The notes: generated from the sequence alone by a model not told the origin. Counted from the first letter of the stretch, positions 18,323 to 28,682 are shown. The stretch is DNA of 64,000 bases from Aurantimonas sp036549475 (GCF_036549475.1 NZ_JAZHLI010000018.1:1-64000); one strand, 5' to 3'. Numbers and translations: made by a program.

Positions 18323-20971
18323 ATGCTGCGCAGTGAAGATGGCCAGACGATCCGGCTCGAAGATTATCGGCCGACCGATTTCATCCTCCATTCGATGGAC
18401 ATGACGGTCCGCCTGTTCGAGGGCAGCGCCGAGATCGACACGCGGCTGGTGCTGGAGCGCCGCGACGGCGTGGCCGAAGATGTGCCGCTGGTGCTGGACG
18501 GCGACGAACTGACGCTGACCGGCCTCGTCCTCGACGGCACCGCGCTGGCGGCCGACGCCTACGAGGCGGCGCCCGAGCGGCTCACGGTTCGCAGCGTGCC
18601 GGCCCGCGACCGCTTCCTCCTCGACATCGCCACGCGGATCGTGCCCGAGGACAATACCAAGCTGATGGGCCTTTATCGCTCCAACGGCATCTGGTGCACC
18701 CAGTGCGAGGCCGAGGGCTTCCGCCGCATCACCTATTTCCTCGATCGTCCCGACGTGCTGGCGCCCTACAAGGTCCGCATCGAGGCCGACAAGGCGGCAG
18801 CCCCGGTGCTCCTGTCCAACGGCAACCCGGCCGAGAGCGGCGACCTGCCCGACGGCCGTCACTTCGCCGTCTGGGACGACCCGTTCAACAAACCGGCCTA
18901 TCTCTTCGCCCTGGTCGCCGGCGATCTCGATTCCATCCGCGAGCCCTTCACCACGGCCAGCGGCCGGCAGGTGGATCTCGTCGTCCATACCGAGAAGGGC
19001 CGGGCCGGACAGGCCGGCTACGCCATGGACGCGCTGCGGCGCTCGATGGTCTGGGACGAGCGCCGCTTCGGCCGCGAATACGACCTCGACGTCTTCAACA
19101 TCGTCGCCATCGCCGACTTCAACATGGGCGCGATGGAGAACAAGGGCCTCAACGTCTTCAACCACAAATACGTGCTGCTCGACCCGCAGACGGCGACGGA
19201 TGGCGACTATGCCGGCGTCGAGACGGTGATCGCCCACGAATATTTCCACAACTGGACCGGCAACCGCATCACCTGCCGCGACTGGTTCCAGCTCTGCCTG
19301 AAGGAGGGCCTGACGGTCTATCGCGACCAGGAGTTCAGCGCCGACGAGCGCTCCGCCACGGTCCAGCGCATCGGCGAGGTCCGCAAGCTGAAGGCCCACC
19401 AGTTTCCCGAGGATCAGGGTCCGCTGCAGCATCCGGTCCGGCCGACCGAATACCGCGAGATCAACAATTTCTACACGGCGACCGTCTACGACAAGGGCGC
19501 CGAGATCGTCCGGATGATCGCCACCATCCTCGGCCAGGACGGCTTTCGCCAGGGAATGGACCTCTATTTCGAGCGCCATGACGGCGATGCGGCGACGATC
19601 GAGGATTTCCTCGCCTGCTTCGAGGCGGCCACCCGCGCCGAGCTCTCGCATCTGGCGGTCTGGTACAATCAGGCCGGCACGCCGACCCTGTCGGTCCGCG
19701 AGGAGTACGACGCGGCGGCCGACCGGCTGACCGTGACGCTCCGCCAGTCGCTGGCCAGGGGCGCCGCCGGTACCCGCACCGATCCCGTCCACATCCCGGT
19801 CCGCTTCGGCCTCGTCGGCTCCAACGGCCAGGACAAGGAGGCCACGCCCACCCACGGCGCCGATGTCGAGGGCGACGTCATCCATCTCACCGAGGCCGAG
19901 GAGGTCCTGGTCTTCGAGAATCTCGGCGAGAAACCCTATCTCTCCGTTCTGAGGGATTTTTCGGCGCCGGTGAATCTCGACTTCCCCCAGAGCGAGGCCG
20001 ACCGGCTGGCGCTGGCACGGCTCGATCCGAACCTGTTCAACCGCTGGAGCGCCCTCAACGACCTGACGGGCGAGGCGCTGCTGCGCGCCTGCCGCGAAGG
20101 TGGCGCCACGGCCGCGGCCCCGCTGCCCCCGGAGATCGTGGACGCGGTTCTCGCCACCGCCGCCGACGCCGCTCTGGAGCCCGCCTTCCGAGCCCAGGCC
20201 CTGGCCCTGCCCGCCGAACCGGACATCGCGCGCATGCTCGGCCGCGACGTCGACCCGCAGATCGTCCACGAGGTGGTGCAGGCCGCCCGCAAGGCGATCG
20301 GCACCAGGGGCGTGCAGGTCTTCGAGCGTCTGGCCGCCGAGATGGCGACGCCAAAGGCGTTCTCACCGGACGCCGAGAGCGCCGGCCGACGGTCCCTTGC
20401 CAATGCGGCGCTCGCCTATCTGACGGCCGCGACGGGCGATCCGGCCGCAGCCGAGGCACAATATGCCAGTGCCTCGAACATGACCGACCGCCTCGCCGCG
20501 CTTGCTATTCTGGTCCATCGCTTCCCGGACGCGCCCGCCTCGCAGGAAGCGCTGGCGGATTTCTACCAGCGCTTCGAGACCGACGAACTGGTGCTCGACA
20601 AATGGTTCGCCCTTCAGGCGACGATCCCGCGCGTCGAGGCGTTGGACACGGCGATCACCCTCACCGGCCATCCGAAGTTCTCGCTGCGCAATCCCAACCG
20701 CGTGCGGGCCGTCCTCGGCACCTTCGCGGCGGCAAACCAGCTCGCCTTCCACCGGCAGGACGGGGCGGGCTACCGCTGGATCGCCGGGAAGCTGGTCGAG
20801 CTCGACCGCCTGAACCCCCAGATCGCGGCCCGGATTGCCACCGCTTTCCGGTCCTGGCGCAGCTTCGACGAGGCCCGCCGCGACCAGGCCGAGACGACCC
20901 TGCGTCAACTGGTTGAGACTCAAGGCCTTTCGACAGATCTTCGCGATATCTTGGGGAGGTCTTTGAAATGA
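18323..20971 (+). CDS. pepN: aminopeptidase N (M1 family)
   Basis: An 882-residue cytoplasmic metallo-aminopeptidase, the usual length of PepN. GAMENKGLNVFN (substrate-binding exopeptidase motif) and the zinc site HEYFHNWTGNRITCRDWFQL with its downstream Glu are present. A helical C-terminal domain ends the protein. The ATG at 18323 has AAAGGGAAG just upstream; the frame from 18221 is longer without conserved residues. PepN trims N-terminal residues from peptides released by ATP-dependent proteases. A PleC-like kinase gene follows. Confidence 0.96.
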   Translation: MLRSEDGQTIRLEDYRPTDFILHSMDMTVRLFEGSAEIDTRLVLERRDGVAEDVPLVLDGDELTLTGLVLDGTALAADAYEAAPERLTVRSVPARDRFLLDIATRIVPEDNTKLMGLYRSNGIWCTQCEAEGFRRITYFLDRPDVLAPYKVRIEADKAAAPVLLSNGNPAESGDLPDGRHFAVWDDPFNKPAYLFALVAGDLDSIREPFTTASGRQVDLVVHTEKGRAGQAGYAMDALRRSMVWDERRFGREYDLDVFNIVAIADFNMGAMENKGLNVFNHKYVLLDPQTATDGDYAGVETVIAHEYFHNWTGNRITCRDWFQLCLKEGLTVYRDQEFSADERSATVQRIGEVRKLKAHQFPEDQGPLQHPVRPTEYREINNFYTATVYDKGAEIVRMIATILGQDGFRQGMDLYFERHDGDAATIEDFLACFEAATRAELSHLAVWYNQAGTPTLSVREEYDAAADRLTVTLRQSLARGAAGTRTDPVHIPVRFGLVGSNGQDKEATPTHGADVEGDVIHLTEAEEVLVFENLGEKPYLSVLRDFSAPVNLDFPQSEADRLALARLDPNLFNRWSALNDLTGEALLRACREGGATAAAPLPPEIVDAVLATAADAALEPAFRAQALALPAEPDIARMLGRDVDPQIVHEVVQAARKAIGTRGVQVFERLAAEMATPKAFSPDAESAGRRSLANAALAYLTAATGDPAAAEAQYASASNMTDRLAALAILVHRFPDAPASQEALADFYQRFETDELVLDKWFALQATIPRVEALDTAITLTGHPKFSLRNPNRVRAVLGTFAAANQLAFHRQDGAGYRWIAGKLVELDRLNPQIAARIATAFRSWRSFDEARRDQAETTLRQLVETQGLSTDLRDILGRSLK

Positions 20972-21076
20972 CTCGTCAATTCGTTGACTCCCTGATTTTG
21001 CCGCAATTGCGCGCTGGACAAGGTGATTCGCTTTTGCTCAATTGGTAATGATTCGGATCGGCGGCGTTTCGGATCG

Positions 21077-21091
21077 TTAAGATGCGGTTAC
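21077..21091 (+). promoter_or_regulatory. CtrA-like box upstream of the PleC-like kinase gene
   Basis: TTAA-N7-TTAC, one mismatch from the CtrA consensus TTAA-N7-TTAA, ends 11 nt before the ATG at 21103 and overlaps the leader. Position so close to the start would suit repression. It is supported only by motif match. Confidence 0.35.
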
Positions 21092-21102
21092 GAGGGGTGA
21101 GC

Positions 21103-23454
21103 ATGCGAGCGGACGCGTCCAACGCGCCGGCAGGCGGACTATTGTCTCGATTCGAGACCCTGCTGAATGCGCGAACCGAAATCGCAGGACATGCCAAGAT
21201 GCTGGCGGCTCCGGCCTATCAGCAGCTTCTGCGGTCCGAGAAAATCCTCCGCCGCTCGATCCCCGTCCTGATCGTCTCCTTCCTGGCCCTGGCCGCGATC
21301 ATCCGCCTTGCGACCCTGGTCGAGGAACGGATGACGCTGGAGGAATCGGCGGTCCGCGACCTGACCATCGCCACCGCCCTGATGCGCGCCGAGAGCTACG
21401 TCGCCGAGGCCAGTGGCGACGGTGTCTCGCTCGCCGAGGACCTCCTGGCCAGCGCCCTGCCCGACGAACTCCTGCGCCACGGCCGCTTCGCCGTGGTCAG
21501 CGACACTGACGGGATGATCGTCGCCGCCATGCCCGGCTACGAGAACCTCGTCGGCGCCGATCTCAAGCGCCTGATCGGAGAGCATCAGGAACTCCTGATG
21601 TTCGGCGAGCGGGCCGGCGTACAGGACACGCGCTTCGGCACCGAACCGGCCCTGGTCGCCAGTGCCCGCCTCGCCGACAATCAGGGCATCCTGACCTTCG
21701 TCCAGCGCGAGAGCGACCTGTTGTCCGAATGGCGGCATTCTGTCTCGGTGAACGTCACCCTCTTCGCGCTGACCTCGACCATCATGCTGGTCGTCCTCTA
21801 CGCCTATTTCCGCCAGGCGACGCGGGCGCAGGACGCCGACGCGCTGTATCTGGAGACCCATCAGCGGGTCGACACCGCCCTGTCGCGGGGCCATTGCGGC
21901 CTGTGGGACTGGGACATCGCCCGCGGCCGCATGTACTGGTCGCGCTCGATGTACGAGATCCTCGACCTCTGCCCCAAGGACAGCGTCCTGGCCTTCGGCG
22001 ACATCGCGCCGCTGCTGCATCCCGACGATGGCAGCCTGTTCGAGGTCGCCCGCCAGGTCGCCGCCGGCAAGATCACCAGCCTCGACCGCGTCTTCCGCAT
22101 GCGCCATCGCAGCGGCAGCTATGTCTGGCTGCGCGCCCGCGCCGAGGTGTCTCGCACCGCCGAGAACGAGGTCCACCTGATCGGCATCGCCGTCGACGTC
22201 TCCGATCAGCAGGAACTGGCCCGGCGCACCGACGAGGCCAACACCCAGCTCAACAACGCCATCGAGAACATCTCCGAGACCTTCGTCCTGTGCGACAGCC
22301 AGGACCGTCTGGTGCTCTGCAACTCGAAATACCGCGAGACCTTCGGCCTGAGCGAGGCCGACGTCGCCCGCGGCACGCCGCTGGCCACCGTCATGGCCAA
22401 GGCCCGCAAGCCGATCGACAGCCATGCCGTGACCAGCCCGACCTTCGCCAGCGGCGAGCGGGCATCCGAGGCGCTGCTGCCCGACGGCCGCTGGCTGCTC
22501 CTGTCGGAGCGCCGCACCGGCGACGAGGGCTTCGTCTCGATCGGCACGGACGTGACCCAGCTCAAGCTGCATCAGGCGCGCCTGTCGGATTCCGAGCGCC
22601 GGCTGATGGCGGTCATCGACGATCTGTCGATCGCCCGGCGCGACGCCGAGCGCAAGGCGGTGCAGCTCACCGACCTGAACAAGAACTATGCCGTCGAGAA
22701 GGAACGCGCCGAGACCGCCTCGAGCGCCAAGACCACCTTCCTCGCCAACATGTCCCACGAACTGCGCACGCCCCTCAACGCCATCCTCGGCTTCTCCGAG
22801 ATCATGCGCCAGGGCACCTTCGGCCCGATCGGCTGCCCGAAATACGGTGAATATGCCGAGGACATCCACCAGAGCGGCCATTACCTTCTCAAACTGATCA
22901 ACGACATCCTCGACATGGCCAAGATCGAGGCCGGGCGTCTGGTCCTCAACCCCGAGACCATCAACCTCAGCGAGATCGCCACGGAGACCGGCAAGATCAT
23001 CGAGGTGCAGGCCGACCAGAAGGCGATCCGCCTCGACACCGTAGTCCCGGAGCGCATGGAACTGACGGTGGATCGCCGGGCGACCAAGCAGATCGTGCTC
23101 AACCTGCTCTCCAACGCGGTGAAGTTCACCGACTCCGGCGGGACCGTGCGGATGAAGCTGCGCACGGTCGGCGACCATGCGCTGATCACCATCGCCGACA
23201 ACGGCATGGGCATCCCCCGCTCCGCCCTGAAGAGCCTCGGCAAGCCCTTCGAGCAGATCGAGAACGAGCTGACACGCACCAACAAGGGCACCGGCCTCGG
23301 CCTCGCCATCGCCCGCTCGCTGGTCGCCCTCCAGGGCGGACGCATGCGGATCAGTTCGCAGGTCGGCCAGGGCACCATCGTCGCGATCCGACTACCGCTC
23401 GTACCCGACCCGGCACACGCGAACGCCCTGCACCAGGCAGCGGCCGTCGCCTGA
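21103..23454 (+). CDS. pleC: PleC-like PAS sensor histidine kinase
   Basis: A 783-residue kinase. The start at 21103 has AGGGGTGA 3-4 nt upstream, better than the ATG at 21082. Order: a transmembrane helix near 53-72, a periplasmic sensor region, a second helix near 215-235, two PAS domains, a coiled coil, then HisKA (phosphoacceptor His in FLANMSHELRTPLNAILGFSEIM) and an ATPase domain (NLLSNAVKFT, GTGLGLAIARSL). The HisKA segment is of the PleC/DivJ/PdhS type, which controls DivK and through it CtrA. Position between pepN and glnE matches my recollection of pleC in Sinorhizobium-like genomes. Confidence 0.8.
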   Translation: MRADASNAPAGGLLSRFETLLNARTEIAGHAKMLAAPAYQQLLRSEKILRRSIPVLIVSFLALAAIIRLATLVEERMTLEESAVRDLTIATALMRAESYVAEASGDGVSLAEDLLASALPDELLRHGRFAVVSDTDGMIVAAMPGYENLVGADLKRLIGEHQELLMFGERAGVQDTRFGTEPALVASARLADNQGILTFVQRESDLLSEWRHSVSVNVTLFALTSTIMLVVLYAYFRQATRAQDADALYLETHQRVDTALSRGHCGLWDWDIARGRMYWSRSMYEILDLCPKDSVLAFGDIAPLLHPDDGSLFEVARQVAAGKITSLDRVFRMRHRSGSYVWLRARAEVSRTAENEVHLIGIAVDVSDQQELARRTDEANTQLNNAIENISETFVLCDSQDRLVLCNSKYRETFGLSEADVARGTPLATVMAKARKPIDSHAVTSPTFASGERASEALLPDGRWLLLSERRTGDEGFVSIGTDVTQLKLHQARLSDSERRLMAVIDDLSIARRDAERKAVQLTDLNKNYAVEKERAETASSAKTTFLANMSHELRTPLNAILGFSEIMRQGTFGPIGCPKYGEYAEDIHQSGHYLLKLINDILDMAKIEAGRLVLNPETINLSEIATETGKIIEVQADQKAIRLDTVVPERMELTVDRRATKQIVLNLLSNAVKFTDSGGTVRMKLRTVGDHALITIADNGMGIPRSALKSLGKPFEQIENELTRTNKGTGLGLAIARSLVALQGGRMRISSQVGQGTIVAIRLPLVPDPAHANALHQAAAVA

Positions 23455-23539
23455 CGTCGTGCAAGGCAACGTCCTCGGGTGTCGCCCGCCTGGAATGCGC
23501 GCCGCGCCTCTCCTCCAGCCCGCCTTGGCGCCCGGCGCG

Positions 23540-26500
23540 CTATCCGGCCCGGGTCTTCGGATCCGCAGATGCCGCGTCCGTGTCGCCTGATGGCGGCAGC
23601 AGCGCGTTGAAGGCAAGCCGGACGCGCGCGGCAGTCTCGGCCAGGAGCGGCGCCACCGCGTCCGCTGCATCCAGATCGAGGGCCCGCGTCAGCCGGTCCG
23701 CGAGGCCCGGCGGCAGATCCTCGATGCGTTCCACCCCGCTCGGACCGAGCCGCAGGATCTGGATCACCGACGTATAGGTCCGCATCGCGCCGGGAAGGTC
23801 GATCGGCGCCCCCTCGGCATCGGTCGCGGCCAGGTCGGCGGCATCCAGCACCGTGACGGTCGGGCTGCCGAGGAGGACCGGATCGGCGCGGCCGGTCAGC
23901 AGCGCCCATTGGGCCAAGAACTCCAGGTCGATCAGCCCGCCGGGCACGAGCTTCAGGTCCAGCGGCCCCTTCGGCGGCTTCTCGCGATCGAGGCGTGCGC
24001 GCATGTCGGCCACGTCGCGGCTGGTGGTCGCCTCGTCCCGCGCCTCGCCCAGCACGTCGCAGATGGTCTGCGCGATCTCGCCGCGGAAATCCGCGTCGCC
24101 GGCGATCGGCCGGGAGCGGGTCAGTGCCATGCGCTCCCATGTCCAGGCATCCGTCGCCTGGTAGCGCCGGAACGAGTCGATGCGGGTGGCCAGCGGCCCC
24201 ATGTTGCCCGATGGTCGCAGGCGGAAATCCACCTCGTAGAGGATGCCCTCGCGCATCTGCACGGTCAGCGCTGCGATCAGCCGCTGGGTGAGACGGGCAA
24301 AGTAAAGCCCGGTCGTAAGCGGCTTCTCGCCATCCGATTCCTCCACCGCGTCGGCATGGTCGTAGAGGAGGATGAGGTCGACGTCGGAGCCGGCCGTCAG
24401 CTCGCGACTGCCCAGCCGTCCCATGCCCAGCAGCGCCAGCCGCGCGCCGGCGACGCGGCCATGCCTCTCGGCGAAGGCATCGCCGACGGCTTTCAGCGTC
24501 GCGTCGAGCACGACATCGGCGATGCTGGAGAAGGCCGGCCCCGCCTCGGCCACGTCGACGACGCCGCTGAGCAGCCGCGCGCCAACGAGAAAGCGCTGTT
24601 CGGAGGCGAAGATGCGCAGCCGCGCCAGGATGTCCTCGTAGCCGTTCGCCTCCGACAGGAAGGTCGTTAGCCGCTCTGCCATTAGCTCGCTGTCGGGCAC
24701 CTCGTCGAAGAAGGCCGGGTCGAGCAGCGCGTCGAAGACGTGCGGGCGGGCCGCGATCGTCTCGCGCAGCGCCGGCGCCGAGGTAATGATCAGCGCCAGA
24801 AGGTCGAGGATGCGGGGATTGGAGGCGATCAGCGAGAAGAACTGGATGCCTGCCGGCAGCCCCGCCAGGAAGGTGTCGAAGGCCGCGATCGCCCCGTCGG
24901 GATCCTTGGCGTTGGAAAAGGCCGCCAGCAGCATGGGCAGGCCCGAGGCGAGGCGTTCGCGCGCCGTCTCCGAGCGGGTCGAACGGTAGCGCCCGAACCC
25001 CCAGCCGCGCACGATGCGCGCGACGTCCTCGGGCCGGGAAAAGCCCAGCTCCGTCAGCCGGGCCAGCGCCTCGGGATCGTCCTCGCTAGACAGGAGCCGC
25101 TTGGACACAGCGTCCTCGCCGTCCCCGGCGTCGCGTTCGCGGCCGTCATTGAACAGGCTCGAATAATGCCGGTCGACCCGGCGCAGATGCGACAGAAGCG
25201 CCTCGGCGAAGGCCTCGCGGCTCTCGAAGCCGGCCAGTCGCGCGATCCTCTCCAGCCCCTCCTCGTCCTCCGGCAGGGTATGGGTCTGCTCGTCCGCCAC
25301 CATCTGGATGCAGTGCTCGATGCGCCGCAGGAACCAGTAATCCTGAAGGAGGTCGCGCGCCGTGTCGGCGGTGATCCAGCTGCCCTCGGCGAGTCCCTGC
25401 AGCGCCTCGTCGGTGCGCCGGCTGCGCAATTGCGGCGCCCGGCCGCCGGCGATGAGCTGCTGGGCCTGGACAAAGAACTCGACCTCGCGAATGCCGCCGC
25501 GGCCCAGCTTGACGTTGTGGCCGCCCACCGCGATGTCGTCGAATCCGCGATGGCGGTCGATCCGGGTCTTCATCGCCTGGATGTCGGCGATCGCCGCGAA
25601 GTCGAGATATTTGCGCCAGACGAAGGGCGTCAGCTCCTGCAGGAACGCTTCGCCCGCTTCCCGGTCCCCGGCGACGGTGCGCGCCTTGATCATCGCGGCG
25701 CGTTCCCAGTTGCGCCCGCTTCCCTCGTAATAGCTCATCGCCGCGTCGGTGGAGATCGCCAGCGGCATGGCGCCCGGATCCGGGCGCAGCCTGAGATCTG
25801 TGCGGAAGACGTAGCCGTCGGCGGTGCGCTCGCCGACGATTCGCACCAGCCGCCGCACCAGGCGCGAGAAGGTGTCGACGGCTTCCGTCGGATCGGCGGC
25901 GACCGACTGCTCGGGATCGAAGAAGACGATGAGATCGACGTCGCTGGAATAGTTCAGCTCGTGCGCGCCGAGCTTGCCCATGCCGAGGACGAACAGGCCG
26001 CAGCCCGTCTCCGGGTCGGCCGGGTCGGGCAGGACGATCTTGCCGCTGCCGTGAGCAGACAGCAGGCAGAAGCGCAGCGCCGTCCCGATCGCCGCCTCCG
26101 CGAGGCTGGACAGGTCGGCGGTCGTCTCCGCCACGCTGGCCGCGCCGAACAGGTCGCGCAGCGCGATCAGCAGCGAGACCTCGCGCTTGATCAGGCGGAT
26201 CGCGCTCATCAGCGCCGTCTCGCCCTGATCCTCCAGCTCCATCTCGCGCAGTTCGACGATCCGGGCCGCGATCCGCTCGCGCGCGGGCTGGTCGGACAGC
26301 GCGTCCAGCCATTCGGGATGCTGGAGCATCTGCGTGTTGAGATAGCTGGACAGGTCGAGCAGCGCGCCGAGCCGCGCGACATCGGGGCCGCCGCCTGCCA
26401 GGAATCCGCCCAGGCGCGTCAGCTCCTGCCCTGCCGCCGCCTTGGCCAGATCGGCAAGCCAGGCCTCGGCCTTGCCGGGATCGAGCGGCGACGGCGCGAT

Positions 26501-26557
26501 GTCGCCGCCTATGCCGAGATCGGTCTCATGGTCTTGGGCCGTGTCCTGCTTCGCCAT
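23540..26557 (-). CDS. glnE: bifunctional glutamine synthetase adenylyltransferase/adenylyl-removing enzyme
   Basis: A 1005-residue protein with two nucleotidyltransferase domains. The first (adenylyl-removing) has GMGKLGAHELNYSSDVDLIVFF, and the second (adenylylating) has GMGRLGSRELTAGSDVDLILLY; each is followed by a helical GlnD_UR_UTase-like segment. GlnE controls glutamine synthetase by AMPylation in response to PII proteins. The ATG at 26557 is chosen because the 98 upstream codons in the same frame lie inside the kinase gene. It overlaps the kinase stop by 32 nt and is convergent with pleC. Confidence 0.96.
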   Translation of the reverse strand: MAKQDTAQDHETDLGIGGDIAPSPLDPGKAEAWLADLAKAAAGQELTRLGGFLAGGGPDVARLGALLDLSSYLNTQMLQHPEWLDALSDQPARERIAARIVELREMELEDQGETALMSAIRLIKREVSLLIALRDLFGAASVAETTADLSSLAEAAIGTALRFCLLSAHGSGKIVLPDPADPETGCGLFVLGMGKLGAHELNYSSDVDLIVFFDPEQSVAADPTEAVDTFSRLVRRLVRIVGERTADGYVFRTDLRLRPDPGAMPLAISTDAAMSYYEGSGRNWERAAMIKARTVAGDREAGEAFLQELTPFVWRKYLDFAAIADIQAMKTRIDRHRGFDDIAVGGHNVKLGRGGIREVEFFVQAQQLIAGGRAPQLRSRRTDEALQGLAEGSWITADTARDLLQDYWFLRRIEHCIQMVADEQTHTLPEDEEGLERIARLAGFESREAFAEALLSHLRRVDRHYSSLFNDGRERDAGDGEDAVSKRLLSSEDDPEALARLTELGFSRPEDVARIVRGWGFGRYRSTRSETARERLASGLPMLLAAFSNAKDPDGAIAAFDTFLAGLPAGIQFFSLIASNPRILDLLALIITSAPALRETIAARPHVFDALLDPAFFDEVPDSELMAERLTTFLSEANGYEDILARLRIFASEQRFLVGARLLSGVVDVAEAGPAFSSIADVVLDATLKAVGDAFAERHGRVAGARLALLGMGRLGSRELTAGSDVDLILLYDHADAVEESDGEKPLTTGLYFARLTQRLIAALTVQMREGILYEVDFRLRPSGNMGPLATRIDSFRRYQATDAWTWERMALTRSRPIAGDADFRGEIAQTICDVLGEARDEATTSRDVADMRARLDREKPPKGPLDLKLVPGGLIDLEFLAQWALLTGRADPVLLGSPTVTVLDAADLAATDAEGAPIDLPGAMRTYTSVIQILRLGPSGVERIEDLPPGLADRLTRALDLDAADAVAPLLAETAARVRLAFNALLPPSGDTDAASADPKTRAG

Positions 26558-27959
26558 CGGCGATCGTCTTTCCATCCTGAGGAAACTCCAGGACCACTCT
26601 AAGGCCCGGGCCGGCATCCTCAAGCACGAGGCGGCCGCCATGGACCCGCGCGATCGCCTGGACCAGCGACAGGCCGAGGCCCGAGCCGGGGCGGGAGCGG
26701 CTCTGGTCGAGGCGGTAGAAACGCTCCAGCACGCGGAGGCGCTTGTCGGCCGGCACGCCCGGCCCGTCATCGGATACCGACAGCCGGCAGACGCCATCAT
26801 GCAGGTCCAGGCCGACGGAGATCGTCGCCTCGCGGCCTGGCTCGACGCCATATTTGAGGGCGTTGTCGATCAGGTTCGACAGCGCCTGGGCGATCAGTTC
26901 GCGGCTCACCGAGGCCTCGACCGGCGGGCTCGGCGAAAAGACCAGTGCCGCGCCAACCTCCTCGGCGAGGGGCTCGTAGAGTTCGCACACATCGGCGACG
27001 ATTTCGGCAACGTCGACCCGTGTCTTCAGCACCGGATGGGAGCCCGCCTCGACCCGCGAGATCATCAGCAGCGCGTCGAAGGTGCGGATCATCTGGTCCG
27101 CCTCGGCGATCATTCCCTCCAGCACGACGCGCGTGCCCGCTGCATCGACATCGGCGGACAAGGCCGCCTCGGCGCGGTTGCGCAGCCGCGTCAGCGGCGT
27201 CTTCAGATCATGGGCGATATTGTCCGAGACCTGCCGCAGCCCTTCCTGCAGGAGCGCGACGCGGGCCAGCAGCGTGTTGAGATTGTCCGACAGCCGGTCG
27301 AATTCGTCGCCGGTGCCGGTCACCGGCAGCCGCTCGGTCAGGTCGCCGGCGAGGATGCGCGCGCTGGCACCCGACATGCGGTCCAGGCGCTGCAGCGCCT
27401 GCCGCCCGACGAGGAACCAGGCGAACAGCGCCGCCCCGCCCATCAGGGCAAAGGCCAGGATCAGCGCACTGCGCACGATCTGGCGGAAGCGCTCCTGCTC
27501 GGTCTGGTCGCGGCCGACCAGGACGCGCATGCCATTGGGCATGCGGACGACCTGGGCGATCGCCAGATGATAGCGGTCGCCAGGATCGTCGGCGAACCGT
27601 TCGTAGCCGAAGGGCTGTTCGGTGAAGCCGCCCTCGTCGAGAACCCCAGCCTGCAGGCTTTCCACGTTGCCGGCGAGTATCCGCCCCGTGGCGTCGGTGA
27701 CGAGATAGAGCGAGGCGCCCGGCTGCCGCGCACGGCGGTCGATGGTGCGCACCAGCCCGGCGATTCCCGCGGCGTCGTAGATCTGCGCGATCTCGCCGAT
27801 TTCCTCGTTGATCGCCGCCCGGCTCTGGTTCTGCAGGATGCTCGACGCGGTGGCGGTGACGTAGAAGACCAGAATCACCGCGGCGATCGAGAAGAGCAGG
27901 AAATACACCGCCGACAATCGGACGGCGGTCATGCGCATCAGGGCCTTCAACCGCTCCAT
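26526..27959 (-). CDS. two-component sensor histidine kinase
   Basis: A 477-residue inner membrane kinase. Helix 1 (about 12-34) and helix 2 (about 168-187) flank a periplasmic sensor. A HAMP domain follows, then HisKA with QVSDNIAHDLKTPLTRLRNR (His), and an ATPase domain with NLIDNALKYG, DDGPGVP and GSGLGLSLV. It starts 6 nt after the regulator stop and so forms its operon partner. The signal is unknown. Location between glnE and degP suggests envelope stress, which is inference. Confidence 0.9.
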   Translation of the reverse strand: MERLKALMRMTAVRLSAVYFLLFSIAAVILVFYVTATASSILQNQSRAAINEEIGEIAQIYDAAGIAGLVRTIDRRARQPGASLYLVTDATGRILAGNVESLQAGVLDEGGFTEQPFGYERFADDPGDRYHLAIAQVVRMPNGMRVLVGRDQTEQERFRQIVRSALILAFALMGGAALFAWFLVGRQALQRLDRMSGASARILAGDLTERLPVTGTGDEFDRLSDNLNTLLARVALLQEGLRQVSDNIAHDLKTPLTRLRNRAEAALSADVDAAGTRVVLEGMIAEADQMIRTFDALLMISRVEAGSHPVLKTRVDVAEIVADVCELYEPLAEEVGAALVFSPSPPVEASVSRELIAQALSNLIDNALKYGVEPGREATISVGLDLHDGVCRLSVSDDGPGVPADKRLRVLERFYRLDQSRSRPGSGLGLSLVQAIARVHGGRLVLEDAGPGLRVVLEFPQDGKTIADGEAGHGPRP

Positions 27960-27965
27960 GGCGGC

Positions 27966-28682
27966 TTACGCGTCGCTGCGCATGATGTAGCCCGAGCCCC
28001 GCACGGTATGGAGCAGCGGCGTGTCGAAGTCGCGCTCGATCTTGGAGCGCAGGCGCGAGATATGCACGTCGATGACGTTGGTCTGGGGGTCGAAGTGATA
28101 GTCCCAGACGTTCTCCAGCAGCATCGTGCGGGTCACGACCTGGTTGGCGTGCTTCATCAGATATTCCAGCAACCGGAATTCGCGCGGCTGCAGGACGATC
28201 GTCTTGCCATTGCGCCGCACCTCGTGGGACAGGCGGTCGAGTTCCAGGTCGCCCACCTTGTAGGCGGTCTCGACGTCCTTGCCGCCGCGCCGCCGCCCCA
28301 GCACCTCAATCCGCGCCAGCAGCTCCGAGATCGCGAAGGGCTTGGCCAGATAGTCGTCGCCGCCGGCCCGCAGCCCGGTGACGCGGTCGTCCACCTGCCC
28401 CAGCGCCGACAGGATCAGCGCCGGCGTCTCGTTGCCCTTTTCGCGCAGGCCGGAAATGATCGACAGCCCGTCGCGCCGCGGCAGCATGCGGTCGACGATC
28501 AGCACGTCGTAGCTGCGGCTGTCGGCCATGTGGAACCCGTCGTCGCCGTCGGCTGCGTGCTCGGCGACATGACCGGCCTCGCGCAGTGCCTTGACCAGGT
28601 AGGCCGCAGCTTCGCTGTCGTCTTCGATGATCAGGATGCGCATGGGGTTCGACGACGTCGCAGGGCTCGGGGAGAGGGACAT
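27966..28682 (-). CDS. OmpR/PhoB-family response regulator
   Basis: A 238-residue regulator if translated from the ATG at 28682; the more typical family start (MRILIIEDD) is the ATG at 28643, giving 225 residues. The receiver domain has the phosphoacceptor Asp in DVLIVDRMLPRRDG, the acidic pair EDD and the switch Lys in DDYLAKPFAI. A winged-helix DNA-binding domain follows (REFRLLEYLMKHANQVVTR, IDVHISRLRSKI, RGSGYIMR). It is the first gene of the pair with the kinase downstream. Its targets are unknown. Confidence 0.92.
   Translation of the reverse strand: MSLSPSPATSSNPMRILIIEDDSEAAAYLVKALREAGHVAEHAADGDDGFHMADSRSYDVLIVDRMLPRRDGLSIISGLREKGNETPALILSALGQVDDRVTGLRAGGDDYLAKPFAISELLARIEVLGRRRGGKDVETAYKVGDLELDRLSHEVRRNGKTIVLQPREFRLLEYLMKHANQVVTRTMLLENVWDYHFDPQTNVIDVHISRLRSKIERDFDTPLLHTVRGSGYIMRSDA

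Noticed and set aside
15622..18336. 904-codon plus-strand ORF opposite the CoxL-like gene
   Set aside because: Arg/Asp/Gly/Val-rich shadow of a recognisable gene on the other strand; no family motif.
20975..20988. GTCAA-TTCG-TTGAC hairpin after pepN as a terminator
   Set aside because: Only a 5-bp stem, too short to call with confidence.
24740..26602. 620-codon plus-strand ORF opposite glnE
   Set aside because: Shadow frame; glnE carries both nucleotidyltransferase signatures.
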